Assembly: GCF_003290025.1 (NCBI RefSeq)
Contig: NZ_QNHG01000002.1
Location: 834,417-898,416 of the forward strand
Origin: Pseudogemmobacter bohemicus
GTDB lineage: Bacteria > Pseudomonadota > Alphaproteobacteria > Rhodobacterales > Rhodobacteraceae
DNA: 64,000 nucleotides
Direction: 5' to 3'
Positions 42,332 to 51,034 of this stretch are shown here, piece by piece. The notes under the pieces were generated by a model. That model was given only the letters and a program-made list of their open reading frames with translations. It was not told the origin of the DNA and searched no databases. The position numbers and the translations under genes were made by a program. Position 1 is the first letter of the stretch, and the number at the start of each line of letters is the position of its first letter.

Positions 42332-43516
42332 TCAGGCGGATTCCATATTGGACCAGACCCGTTCCCATTTCTCGGGCGAGGAGGGCTGATCGAACATGTG
42401 GAGGCCCTTGAGTTCCGTGGTGCGGTCCATCAGGAAAAGCTCGCGTTCCTCGTCAGACGAGAGGCTGCGGATGTCGATACAGGTCGAGGTGCCGGCCTTG
42501 TCGGCGATCTGTTTCATGTGTTCGGGTTTCAGGATCGTGTCCATGAATTTGTGGCAGACCTCCAGCTTCTCGCTGTCTTCGACGCCCGAGGTGACCATCC
42601 AGCTGTCGATCCAGCCCAGACCGCCCTCTTTCGCCTGCAGTTTATGCTGGATATCGGGCACCGTTTCCCCGGCGCGGCGCATGCCCTGGAGCTGGCGGTA
42701 GACCTGGCTGAATTCCGGCGCCGCCCAGACAATGCCGGACCGCATCAGGTTGTTCAGCGTGCCAAGATCCTGGTAGCGCGTGGTCAGCAGGCGTTTTTGC
42801 GCGATCAGCAGCGCTTCGACGCCGGCCAGTTCCTCATCGGTCAGCACATAGGGGTTGAAGGGCTTGCCATCCGGGCGCGCGGAGCCCTGGGTGCCCATGC
42901 GGGCGGTCACAAGGATCGCGGCAAGGGCGATGTTTTCCTCGAACCGGGCGCTGGCCGAGAGGTGGCCGGCATTCTTTTCACTGAACAGCACCTCAAGCGA
43001 GCCGACCTCATCGGCGGTGACCTGTTCGGCATTATAGGTGATGCCGTAACCGCCCCAGCAGAAGGGCACGCCAATCGGGGACTTGCCGTCTTCCGAGGTG
43101 AGGAGTTCATAATCCGGGTAGGTGAAGGTCGGGAAGGCATTGGCCAATGAGGGGATTTTCGCCAGATCAATGTCGCGGATCAGCCCCTCGCGGAAGTACA
43201 GCCGTGACCAGAACCCATCAGCCTGGACCAGATCGAAATCGCGGGTGCCGCCCAGTTTCAGCTTGTTGTAAGCCTCGGAATTACCATCGAAAAAGGTGGT
43301 GGAGAATTTGGCGCCATGCTCGGCTTCAAATGCGGCGATCATCTCGGGCAGCACATAGGGTTCCCACATCAGCGCGCGGATTTGCAGCGTCGCGGCTTCG
43401 GCGCGGGAGAGGAAGGGCGTGGGCAGGATCGTGGCGGCAGAGGCAAGGGCGACCGCGCCGGTGCCTTTCAAGAGCGCGCGGCGGGAAATCGGTGGTCGGG
43501 TTGTGGTGTTGGACAT
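42332..43516 (-). CDS. Solute-binding protein, PotD/spermidine-putrescine type, Tat exported
   Basis: A 394-residue periplasmic protein. Start 43516 gives MSNTTTRPPISRRALLKGTG, a twin-arginine signal (SRRALLK) with cleavage near SRAEA, so it is exported folded. The mature part begins ATLQIRALMWEPYVLPEMIA and has GVPFCWGGYGITYNAEQVT, typical of the PotD-like class. It heads the permease operon and lies downstream of a same-strand LysR gene. Ligand unknown; the divergent aminotransferase suggests an amine. Confidence 0.9.
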   Translation of the reverse strand: MSNTTTRPPISRRALLKGTGAVALASAATILPTPFLSRAEAATLQIRALMWEPYVLPEMIAAFEAEHGAKFSTTFFDGNSEAYNKLKLGGTRDFDLVQADGFWSRLYFREGLIRDIDLAKIPSLANAFPTFTYPDYELLTSEDGKSPIGVPFCWGGYGITYNAEQVTADEVGSLEVLFSEKNAGHLSASARFEENIALAAILVTARMGTQGSARPDGKPFNPYVLTDEELAGVEALLIAQKRLLTTRYQDLGTLNNLMRSGIVWAAPEFSQVYRQLQGMRRAGETVPDIQHKLQAKEGGLGWIDSWMVTSGVEDSEKLEVCHKFMDTILKPEHMKQIADKAGTSTCIDIRSLSSDEERELFLMDRTTELKGLHMFDQPSSPEKWERVWSNMESA

Positions 43517-43710
43517 GGTTTGCTCCCTGAATGGCTTTGATCCTGCGAAAACCGGGTCATGCGAAAATTGCTCTGGCTCCGGCGCGGGCAGGATCGTGCC
43601 TTGTTGTTGGTCCGTCCCTGATTGGTTGCCCAAAACGGGGCGGATTATTAGAACAAAGAAACTATGAATTGATTGGTCTGGATTATTAATCCGGGGCCTG
43701 AGAGCGGCCC

Positions 43711-44604
43711 TCACAGATCGGCAGAGACCGCTTTGACGATCTTCACGAAGTCCTGGACGCGCGGATTGCCTTCCTTGCGGTAGCCGATGGCGACAATGCA
43801 GTTGCTCATATCGGTCAGGGGGCGGAAGGTGACGCCGGGGCGGGCGTAATATTTCGCGGTGCTTTCAGCCGTGATGCTGATCCCCTTATGCGAGGCGACC
43901 GCCTGCAACTCGGAATCCAGCGTCGCCGCCTCGACCACCACATTCAGCCGCTGCCCATCGAGCAGGTCGCTTGCCAGCCAGTAATCGCGCCAGACCCCGT
44001 CGCCGGGCGCGCCCACGACCGGCATGTCTTTGATATCGGCGATGGTCAGGCTTTCATGCCGGGCCAGCGGGTGGCGTTCGGGCAGGCAGACGATGCGGGG
44101 TTCCTCGATCAGCGTGTCGAGGTGCAGGCCCTCGACCCCGATCGGCGGGCGCACGATGGCGCAATCGACCTCGCCATCGCGCAGCCCGCCATCGGGGCGA
44201 TTGAAGTCGAATTCGGCGAGTTCCAGCGTCACATCGGGGAATTTTTCCTCGAACCGCCGCAGCGCCTCGGGGATGATCTGCACCCCGGTGCCGATCAGAT
44301 AACCGACCCGGATTTTCGAGCCGACACTGTCCCTCAGCGCCTTGAGCTCGGCGAAATAGCGTTTGATTTCCTGATCGAGATCACCGGATTTCTTCAGCAG
44401 CCGCTGGCCATGTTCGGTCAGTTCCACATTGCGGGTGGTGCGGGCGAAAAGCTTGACCCCCAGCACCTGCTCAAAATGGTTGATGGTCTGTGACAGCGCG
44501 GGCTGCGACACGCCCAGCTGCTGCGCGGCATCGACGAAGCTACGCCGCTCGGCCACGGCGAGGAAGGATCGGATATGACGCAATTGCAGGCTGTTGATCG
44601 ACAT
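43711..44604 (-). CDS. LysR family transcriptional regulator
   Basis: A 297-residue regulator (start 44604, MSINSLQLRHIRSF; 44613 also possible). Helix-turn-helix RRSFVDAAQQLGVSQPALSQ at about residues 20-40; substrate domain from KIRVGYLIGTGVQ. It lies between the amine-type importer and a divergent aminotransferase gene, whose 164 bp gap would hold its site. Likely controls both. Confidence 0.92.
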   Translation of the reverse strand: MSINSLQLRHIRSFLAVAERRSFVDAAQQLGVSQPALSQTINHFEQVLGVKLFARTTRNVELTEHGQRLLKKSGDLDQEIKRYFAELKALRDSVGSKIRVGYLIGTGVQIIPEALRRFEEKFPDVTLELAEFDFNRPDGGLRDGEVDCAIVRPPIGVEGLHLDTLIEEPRIVCLPERHPLARHESLTIADIKDMPVVGAPGDGVWRDYWLASDLLDGQRLNVVVEAATLDSELQAVASHKGISITAESTAKYYARPGVTFRPLTDMSNCIVAIGYRKEGNPRVQDFVKIVKAVSADL

Positions 44605-44768
44605 GGACGGCATCCCTGGCCCGCGCTCTTGCCCGGGTGGGGTCCTGGATCCGGCGCGTTGATTAATAGGCTAGCCGAATAAATACATTCGAACAATGTC
44701 ATTCTCAGCCGGGGGATGCGGCGACAATGATCGGGGCAGAGAACCCGAACACCCAACAGGAGGCGAGA

Positions 44769-46085
44769 ATGACGGTCATGCTTGATCCCGAGATCGCAAA
44801 TATCGGCAAAACCAGTTTCATCCATGAACCGCGGGGCGGTGACCCCGGCAAGCTGACGCTGACAAAGGCGCAAGGCACCTATGTCTGGGATGACAAAGGC
44901 CGGAAATATCTGGATTTCACCTCACAGGCCTGGTCGAACAACCTGGGCGCCAATGATCCGCGTGTGATCGAGGCGGCGATTGCCCAGACCCGCGAGCTGA
45001 CCCATGCGCGCCCGAATTTCAACACGCCGGCGCTGCTGGAGCTGACCGCTTTGCTGCGCAGCATAACACCGGGCGATCTGAACCGGATCGGCTATTGCCT
45101 GCATGGCAGCTCGGCGGTGGAAATGGCGATGAAGCTCGCCTTCCGCAACCGCCCCGATGCGAAACATATCCTTGTTCTGCAGGATGCCTATCACGGGCGC
45201 TCGATCACCACGATGGCGGCAAGCTGGCCGCATCCGAAAAACCCGTTCTCGGCAATCTCGCCCACCTTCCACCGGGTGCCGCATCCCGATGAATACCGCC
45301 CCCGCATGGGGATGAGCATCGAGCAGGAGGTCGAGCTGTGCCTCAGCCTGATGGAGGACACCATCACCAGGGGCGTCGATGGCGGCGTGGCGGCGATCAT
45401 GGTCGAGCCGATCATGGGCAATGGCGGCCATATCGTGCATCCGAAAAGCTATCACCAGGGCTTGCGCGATATTTGCGACCGTCACGGTATCCTGCTGATC
45501 TGGGACGAGATTCAAAGTGGTTTCGGTCGCACCGGCGCGATGTTCGCCGCCGATCATTATGGCATCCAGCCCGATATTATGACCTTCGGCAAGGGCGTTG
45601 GCGGCGGCTTCCCGCTGGCCGGGATCTTCGCCAGCGACAAGCTGGATGAGTTCCAGGGCGGCGAGGATCAGCTGACCTTCGGCCATTTCCCGATCTCGAT
45701 GGCCGCAGCCGTGGCCTGCGTGAAGGCGATCATCGCGGATGACCTTTGCACCAATGCCCGCCGCCTTGGCGATTTCGCGACACAGCGGCTGGGCGAGATG
45801 TCCGAGCGGCGCAAGCTGATCGGCCATATCCGGGGGCCGGGGCTCTTCGTCTCCTGCGAGCTGGTCAAGGACCGCGTGACCAAAGAGCCCGCGATGCGCG
45901 CGGCTTCGGAAGTCTATCGCCGTGGCATCGGGAAGGGCGTGATCTTCGGGGAAAGCCGCTATCTCGGCCTTGGCAATCTGATCAAGGTGAAGCCGCCGCT
46001 GGATTGCAGCATCGAGGATATGTCCACCGCGCTGGATGTGTTCGACACCATCCTGGGCGAGCTGGAAGCCGAAGGCATCGCGTAA
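44769..46085 (+). CDS. Class III (omega) aminotransferase
   Basis: A 438-residue PLP enzyme. ATG 44769 follows ACAGGAGGCGAGA. PLP site: WDEIQSGFGRTGAMFA (cofactor Asp) and Schiff-base lysine K275 in TFGKGVGGGFPLAG; aromatic clamp DAYHGRSITT. Such enzymes transfer amino groups from omega-amines (GABA, beta-alanine, putrescine, taurine, homotaurine) to pyruvate or 2-oxoglutarate. It is divergent from the LysR-PotABCD-like set, so the importer probably delivers its amine substrate. Homotaurine would link it to 3-sulfopropionate formation, but this is speculative. Confidence 0.88.
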   Translation: MTVMLDPEIANIGKTSFIHEPRGGDPGKLTLTKAQGTYVWDDKGRKYLDFTSQAWSNNLGANDPRVIEAAIAQTRELTHARPNFNTPALLELTALLRSITPGDLNRIGYCLHGSSAVEMAMKLAFRNRPDAKHILVLQDAYHGRSITTMAASWPHPKNPFSAISPTFHRVPHPDEYRPRMGMSIEQEVELCLSLMEDTITRGVDGGVAAIMVEPIMGNGGHIVHPKSYHQGLRDICDRHGILLIWDEIQSGFGRTGAMFAADHYGIQPDIMTFGKGVGGGFPLAGIFASDKLDEFQGGEDQLTFGHFPISMAAAVACVKAIIADDLCTNARRLGDFATQRLGEMSERRKLIGHIRGPGLFVSCELVKDRVTKEPAMRAASEVYRRGIGKGVIFGESRYLGLGNLIKVKPPLDCSIEDMSTALDVFDTILGELEAEGIA

Positions 46086-46113
46086 TCCCTGACCCCTGAC
46101 CCTGCGACCGCAC

Positions 46114-46142
46114 AAAGCCCGGCCCCGATCAGGCCGGGCTTT
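46114..46142. terminator. Bidirectional terminator between aminotransferase and eCIS operon
   Basis: An 11 bp perfect stem (AAAGCCCGGCC with GGCCGGGCTTT) around a 7-base loop, between two convergent genes. The A/T ends of the stem provide T-runs for both directions. Confidence 0.92.
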
Positions 46143-46151
46143 GTCATCCCC

Positions 46152-48602
46152 TCACTGGATGAGGATGTAGAAGAACATCTCAAGATCGCCGGCGCGTTGC
46201 GGGTCGCGTTCGTCCAGCAGCAATTCGCGTTGGGTCTGGCCCTTGTCATAGCCCAGATGTTCCGCGTTCAGCCAGGCGAGGCCCTTCGTTTCGGGATGCT
46301 GCCCCCAGACATGCGCCGATCTGATCCGCAGCCGGCACAAAAGCTGTTTGTATTTCGGCCCCTCCCAATTGTCGAAATTCAGACGCTCCTGTCCGCCCAT
46401 GTGGTTGGGAAGTGTGTTCAGGAATATCATCGTCCCTTCGGAGGGTTGCCAGAACAGGCCGGCGCCAAGTTTCTCGTTGCGGCGATCAACCTGGACATGA
46501 CCTTCAAGCCGCAGATACTTGAATCCGAAATATTGTCTCAGCTTGCCTCCGGATGCTTCGTGCCAGTAGCGTTTCGCAGTATTTGTCGTCGGATAGGGCA
46601 GGTCGATCCCGACTTCGATGATCGGGTCATAATCTTTGGGCTGGCACATCAGCTCGGGGCTGTCGGTGCGGATCTCGATCCCCTTGTCAAAGGCGATATT
46701 GGGCAGGCCCTCCATCCCGTTCAGGATCAGCCCCTCCTGCAGCAACTCGGTCGTGCCATAGCCGCCGGAATGCAAGGTTATCCGTGTGAGCGTCAGCACA
46801 TCGGGCTGGCGCTGATCGCCGATATTGGCACAGAGCTTGTCCAGCGCGTCCTGAACCGTGAACTGATCCGACAGCAGTTTGCATTCGCCGGGGAAATAAG
46901 CCGTCTGTGTGGCAGTCCGGAACCCTGCGGTAAAGCGGATCGGCTGCGGTTCCTCGGCGCCGGTTGCGGTCAGGAGCACGGCCTCGATGCCCTGGACGGT
47001 ATGGGGCAGGCCGGCATTGATCGACCATCTGATCTGGCTGACCCCATCCGCCCCGGTGGGCAGCGAGATCGGGTTCGCGCGGGAGCAAAGCATATTGTCG
47101 ATCATCATTTCGATATCGGGATTGACCGGCCGCCAGAGCACCCTGGCCCCCTGAACCGGATGCCGCCCGCGCATCACCGCCACCCGCAGCGGCGCCGGCA
47201 GGGCGATATGGGTTACGCCGGGGGACAGCAGCACCTCCTGCCCGTCGCCGCCCCGGTAATGCAGCACCCGGTCGGTGAGCGATCCGGCGGTGATCCGGCA
47301 ATCTTCCAGCGGCTGCAGCGCGCCCGGCGCGATCACCGCCAGCGGCGCAAAGCGGGTCTCGGGACCATGCGGCAGCTCGGCGGCGCCGGGCGGCCAGTCG
47401 ATGCTGCCATCTGATCGTGCGGCAAAGGTCCAGTAATCGCCGCGCCGGAAGCGGGCATCCGCGCTGCCTCCCAGCCAGATCCTGAGCCCATCGCCAATGT
47501 CGATCTCTTGCGATGTTGTCGGATGGCCGGTCGTATCCACGGTGACCGCGCCCGAGGCCCCGCTGTCATTGAAACTGTCCCAGAGCCGCAGGAACCACTC
47601 GCCCGGCGCGGCCAGCCCCGAGAGAATGCCGCTGGCCGCGTTGTCCAGCGTGACCGTGGTATCGGTTGCCCGCAAAACGCGGAACAGCCGCTCGCCGGCC
47701 CCGGCCGGATCGGGGGGCACAAGATCGTCGCCGGGGCGCACCAGCTCGGCAAACTGGCCCGGGGCGAACCAGTTCAGCGGGTCAAGTGCCGGCGGCGTCA
47801 CCGTGATCTCGGTCCCTGTGACCGAGACCAGCCGCACCAGCACCGAGGCATTGCGCCGCGAGAGTTTCACCCGCAGCCCGTTCAGTCCATAGCGCAAACC
47901 GGCCGCAACCGGCGCATTGGCGATGGCGGTGCCGCCATGAACCTCGATCCGGTAAAGCAGGTTCTCGCCGCGGCTGAACCCGCCCCGGGGCACCAGCGAG
48001 CATGGATCGCTGGCCGGGATCACCTCGGCGGGGCCGACCCGCAGCGTGCCGGTCGAGGCGGCGGTCAACTCTTGCCAGGCGGGATCTTGCGGCAGCGTGG
48101 CGCAATCCAGCCCCGAGGCGATGCGGATCGGGAAGACATGCCAGTCGGTCAGCGCCCGCCCGCCCGTCTGGGCATCGCCAAGAGCCGGGTCGGCCCAGGC
48201 GGTCTCTTCCACCGGGTCGATATTGCGGATCAGCGCCTTGATCACCAGCGCCATCGGGGTCTGTGGCGCGGCACCGGTCCAGGGATTGGGCTGGGTCGCG
48301 AGCGTCACCAGCGCGGTGTTTTCCAAAAGCCAGCCGCCCAGATAGCCGCGCCCCGCAGCCAGCCGGATATTGGCCCCCGCCAGCGAGACCTGAAAGCCCG
48401 GATCGCCATTCGGCGCCACCAGCCTCCCCGGTGCGGCAAAGATATCGGCATCACCGGTCTCGCCGCGTTCCAGGATCAACCGCGCCGCCTGGTCCAGTTC
48501 GGCATCCAGCAGCACCTGCCCCTGGCGGAAAACCGGCGCGCGCGGTTTGCGCGGATCATTCGGGCGGATCTTCTGGCGGCTGGCATCAATGCGGATGGTC
48601 AT
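46152..48602 (-). CDS. DUF6519-type structural protein at the end of the eCIS operon
   Basis: An 816-residue protein. Start 48602 overlaps the upstream stop (ATGA). The N-terminus MTIRIDASRQKIRPND and FRQGQVLLDAELDQAARLIL match the opening of DUF6519 proteins (usual wording R/QGRVLLDADWNEQ), which are found in phage-tail-like injection operons. The middle has repeated beta-rich segments (TVTPPALDPLNWFAPGQFAE), suggesting an elongated, possibly fibre-like or baseplate-peripheral part. The C-terminus ends in a conserved-looking DLEMFFYILIQ. Exact role is unknown. Confidence 0.75.
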   Translation of the reverse strand: MTIRIDASRQKIRPNDPRKPRAPVFRQGQVLLDAELDQAARLILERGETGDADIFAAPGRLVAPNGDPGFQVSLAGANIRLAAGRGYLGGWLLENTALVTLATQPNPWTGAAPQTPMALVIKALIRNIDPVEETAWADPALGDAQTGGRALTDWHVFPIRIASGLDCATLPQDPAWQELTAASTGTLRVGPAEVIPASDPCSLVPRGGFSRGENLLYRIEVHGGTAIANAPVAAGLRYGLNGLRVKLSRRNASVLVRLVSVTGTEITVTPPALDPLNWFAPGQFAELVRPGDDLVPPDPAGAGERLFRVLRATDTTVTLDNAASGILSGLAAPGEWFLRLWDSFNDSGASGAVTVDTTGHPTTSQEIDIGDGLRIWLGGSADARFRRGDYWTFAARSDGSIDWPPGAAELPHGPETRFAPLAVIAPGALQPLEDCRITAGSLTDRVLHYRGGDGQEVLLSPGVTHIALPAPLRVAVMRGRHPVQGARVLWRPVNPDIEMMIDNMLCSRANPISLPTGADGVSQIRWSINAGLPHTVQGIEAVLLTATGAEEPQPIRFTAGFRTATQTAYFPGECKLLSDQFTVQDALDKLCANIGDQRQPDVLTLTRITLHSGGYGTTELLQEGLILNGMEGLPNIAFDKGIEIRTDSPELMCQPKDYDPIIEVGIDLPYPTTNTAKRYWHEASGGKLRQYFGFKYLRLEGHVQVDRRNEKLGAGLFWQPSEGTMIFLNTLPNHMGGQERLNFDNWEGPKYKQLLCRLRIRSAHVWGQHPETKGLAWLNAEHLGYDKGQTQRELLLDERDPQRAGDLEMFFYILIQ

Positions 48603-51034
48603 GGCCGGTTCCTCCGGGACGCGATTGCACCAGAGCGGCTGTCGTCGATCACGCCGCTCTCGATTGTGTAGGACAGGTATTCGCCGGCCAGTGCCTGGCT
48701 GTTTTCCAGCACGATGCCGAAGCCGGCGGCAGAAAAAGCGCCCATTTCCGCCCCGTCTTCGCCGCCCGAGCGGATCTCGGCCGGGCAAAGCGGGTGCAGC
48801 ATGGCCAGCGCCGGCTCTTCAGCCGACAGGTCGGAGAAGACGGGCGCGAGGCGGGCCCGCGCCCGCATCTTTTCCGCGTCGTCGAGATCGCGCGCGCAGG
48901 CGCGGCTCTCGCTGGCCAGCCCGGTCTCCGGCTGGCAGCGAAAGCTTTGCGGCAGGCTGGACCCCCAGGGCGCGTAAGAATAGCGCAGGCAGCCCGATTG
49001 CCGGCGGCTGACGCGGCAGAGGCCGGCAAAGATCACATTGGTGCCCTCCAGTTCCTGCATTCTGGCCTCGCCGAGGATGGTGACATTGCAAAGCCGCGCC
49101 AGCATCCGGGGCAGGTCCAGCGCGGGATGTGTGGCGCCGTCGGAGAGGAAAACACTGTCCGAGGCCGCAAGGCTGCCGGTCAGGTCGATGGCGGCAGAGC
49201 CCAGCCGGACCGCGCCGCAGATCACCTGCTCCATCCGGATCGCCACCGCCGTGGCGCCGGTCGCCCCAAGCGCGAGGCCGCCAGGATTGCGCAGGCTGCA
49301 ATGGCGGATCCTCAGCGCCGAGAGTGATTGCGCGGCGATAGTGACGCCCTTTGTCACCGCGATCCCGTCCAGCACCACCTGGCCCGCGCGTTTCCCTGCC
49401 GCCGGGGCGGCGCGCGACAGGGTGATGGGCGCATCCAGCACCAGCCGGCGCTGGCGGCGCAGCACATAGCCAGACGCGGTGCCCGAAGCGGGGAGTACCC
49501 AGTCGGTGGCGATCAGATGCACCTCGCTTTCCGCCGGCACATGCAGGCGGAAGCGGGTCTCGCCGGCCTGTGGCGCCAGAATCAGGCAGCGCGGCACGAT
49601 GACAAGGCTGCGCCGCCCGGCACCATGAAGGCGGATATCCTCGAACGCGGTTTGCAGGTCCCGGACATGGCGCAGCGCGGCCGTGGCATCCGGGTCTTCC
49701 GTCCCTTCGGGATCGACCAGGCGGATCAGATGGGTCAGCCCGCCCTCATCGCGGATGTCAAACACCTCATCGCCGGACTGGCGATCCTGAGGCCCGGCTC
49801 CGATGGGGCGGGTGAGGCCGGTCGCATGGGAGATCCGGACCTCGGTTACCTCGGTCTCGGGCGGCAGGGGGGCGGGGGTGATCAGCCGCCCGGTCACCGG
49901 ATCAAACACGCAGTCGATCGGGCAATTATGGCTCCGGGGCTGGGTATCCCCGGGGGCGAACCAGCGATGCGGCCAGTCGCGACCGGGGCGCCCGGCGGGC
50001 GGGGTTTCCAGATTGACGATCCTCAGCCGCTCTGGCGGTACACGGGTGAAATCGCCGTCGCCGCGACGCAGAAAAATCGCGAAAGGCGCAGCATTGGCGT
50101 CGAACCAGGGCCTGCCCGACAGGCGCGACGCCCTGCCCTCGATCTCGCTTGCGCGCAGCTCTTCAATTTCCTTGTGCAGGGCGAGGCGGCGCAGGCGGTC
50201 GGGGCAATCGGTCTGGCCGCGCCGCCCCACAGCGCCCGACAGACGGCGCGGGTTGAAAAGGCGCGTCACCTCGCCTTGCCAGGGGGAGAGCTGGAAAAAG
50301 CCTGGACGGGGGGCGCCGCCCGGGCTCCAGTCCCGCATCGGCGGCAGGCCGGCCAGGGCGGCGGTGCTGTAACTGGCGGCGCCCGGCGGTCCTGTGACAA
50401 CCGGCGGCGCCGGCCATTCCAGCGCCACCGGGCGCAGCATATGGAGGCCAAGCGAGGCGATCCCATGCCGCCCGCGCGGCTCCGCCGTCCCGATGCGCCG
50501 GAAATCGGCAAGGCGGGGCATCAGATCAAAGGCACTGCCCGCCGCCCCGGCCTGGAGCCCGTCGGTCAGAAGGGCCAGAGCGGGGCGTTCGGGCCGCAGA
50601 TCGGTCAGATGCGCCAGTCGCCCGAGGCGCTGGAAATATTCCACCGCCACCACCGGCAGTCCGCTGGCATCCGAGACGAGGCTTTCGATCACGCGCGCCG
50701 TGCCCTTGCCGCGCCGGTAGCGGATTGTATTGGCGATCACCGGTCGCGCGGAAATGCCCGATCCCGGTGGCATCGGCTGCAACAGTGTCGCGCCGACCAG
50801 CTCGGCGATCATCGCCAGCGCGGGTTCCGACGCGGTCTCGACCGAAATCGCATCGCGGAACCGCGCCAGCTCGGCGTCGATGGTTGCGGGGCCAAGCGCC
50901 AGCACCGAGAAAAGCGCCCTTATCGCGCCCGACCCCGCCATATCGCTTTGCCGGATATGCACCGGCAGCAGCGCGTAAAGCGCATCCGCCACCGCTTCGA
51001 TCCGGCTTTCGGTAAGGTCGGCGGAAATGGTCAT
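48599..51034 (-). CDS. eCIS tail-protein-I-like baseplate protein with beta-helix C-terminus
   Basis: An 811-residue protein. The first about 150 residues resemble phage tail protein I (YALLPVHIRQSDMAGSGAIR, then VIANTIRYRRGKGTARVIES, the typical shape of the family). The remaining part, roughly 480-720, has short hydrophobic repeats such as ALRIHCSLRNPGG-like turns, compatible with a right-handed beta-helix. It probably sits at the baseplate rim and may carry target-binding or assembly functions. Coupled on both sides by ATGA overlaps to neighbouring baseplate genes. Confidence 0.75.
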   Translation of the reverse strand: MTISADLTESRIEAVADALYALLPVHIRQSDMAGSGAIRALFSVLALGPATIDAELARFRDAISVETASEPALAMIAELVGATLLQPMPPGSGISARPVIANTIRYRRGKGTARVIESLVSDASGLPVVAVEYFQRLGRLAHLTDLRPERPALALLTDGLQAGAAGSAFDLMPRLADFRRIGTAEPRGRHGIASLGLHMLRPVALEWPAPPVVTGPPGAASYSTAALAGLPPMRDWSPGGAPRPGFFQLSPWQGEVTRLFNPRRLSGAVGRRGQTDCPDRLRRLALHKEIEELRASEIEGRASRLSGRPWFDANAAPFAIFLRRGDGDFTRVPPERLRIVNLETPPAGRPGRDWPHRWFAPGDTQPRSHNCPIDCVFDPVTGRLITPAPLPPETEVTEVRISHATGLTRPIGAGPQDRQSGDEVFDIRDEGGLTHLIRLVDPEGTEDPDATAALRHVRDLQTAFEDIRLHGAGRRSLVIVPRCLILAPQAGETRFRLHVPAESEVHLIATDWVLPASGTASGYVLRRQRRLVLDAPITLSRAAPAAGKRAGQVVLDGIAVTKGVTIAAQSLSALRIRHCSLRNPGGLALGATGATAVAIRMEQVICGAVRLGSAAIDLTGSLAASDSVFLSDGATHPALDLPRMLARLCNVTILGEARMQELEGTNVIFAGLCRVSRRQSGCLRYSYAPWGSSLPQSFRCQPETGLASESRACARDLDDAEKMRARARLAPVFSDLSAEEPALAMLHPLCPAEIRSGGEDGAEMGAFSAAGFGIVLENSQALAGEYLSYTIESGVIDDSRSGAIASRRNRP

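Noticed and set aside
44769-46085. Taurine-pyruvate aminotransferase (Tpa)
   Set aside because: Class III fold is clear but no sulfoacetaldehyde acetyltransferase (xsc) or taurine genes are adjacent, and the importer is of the polyamine type.
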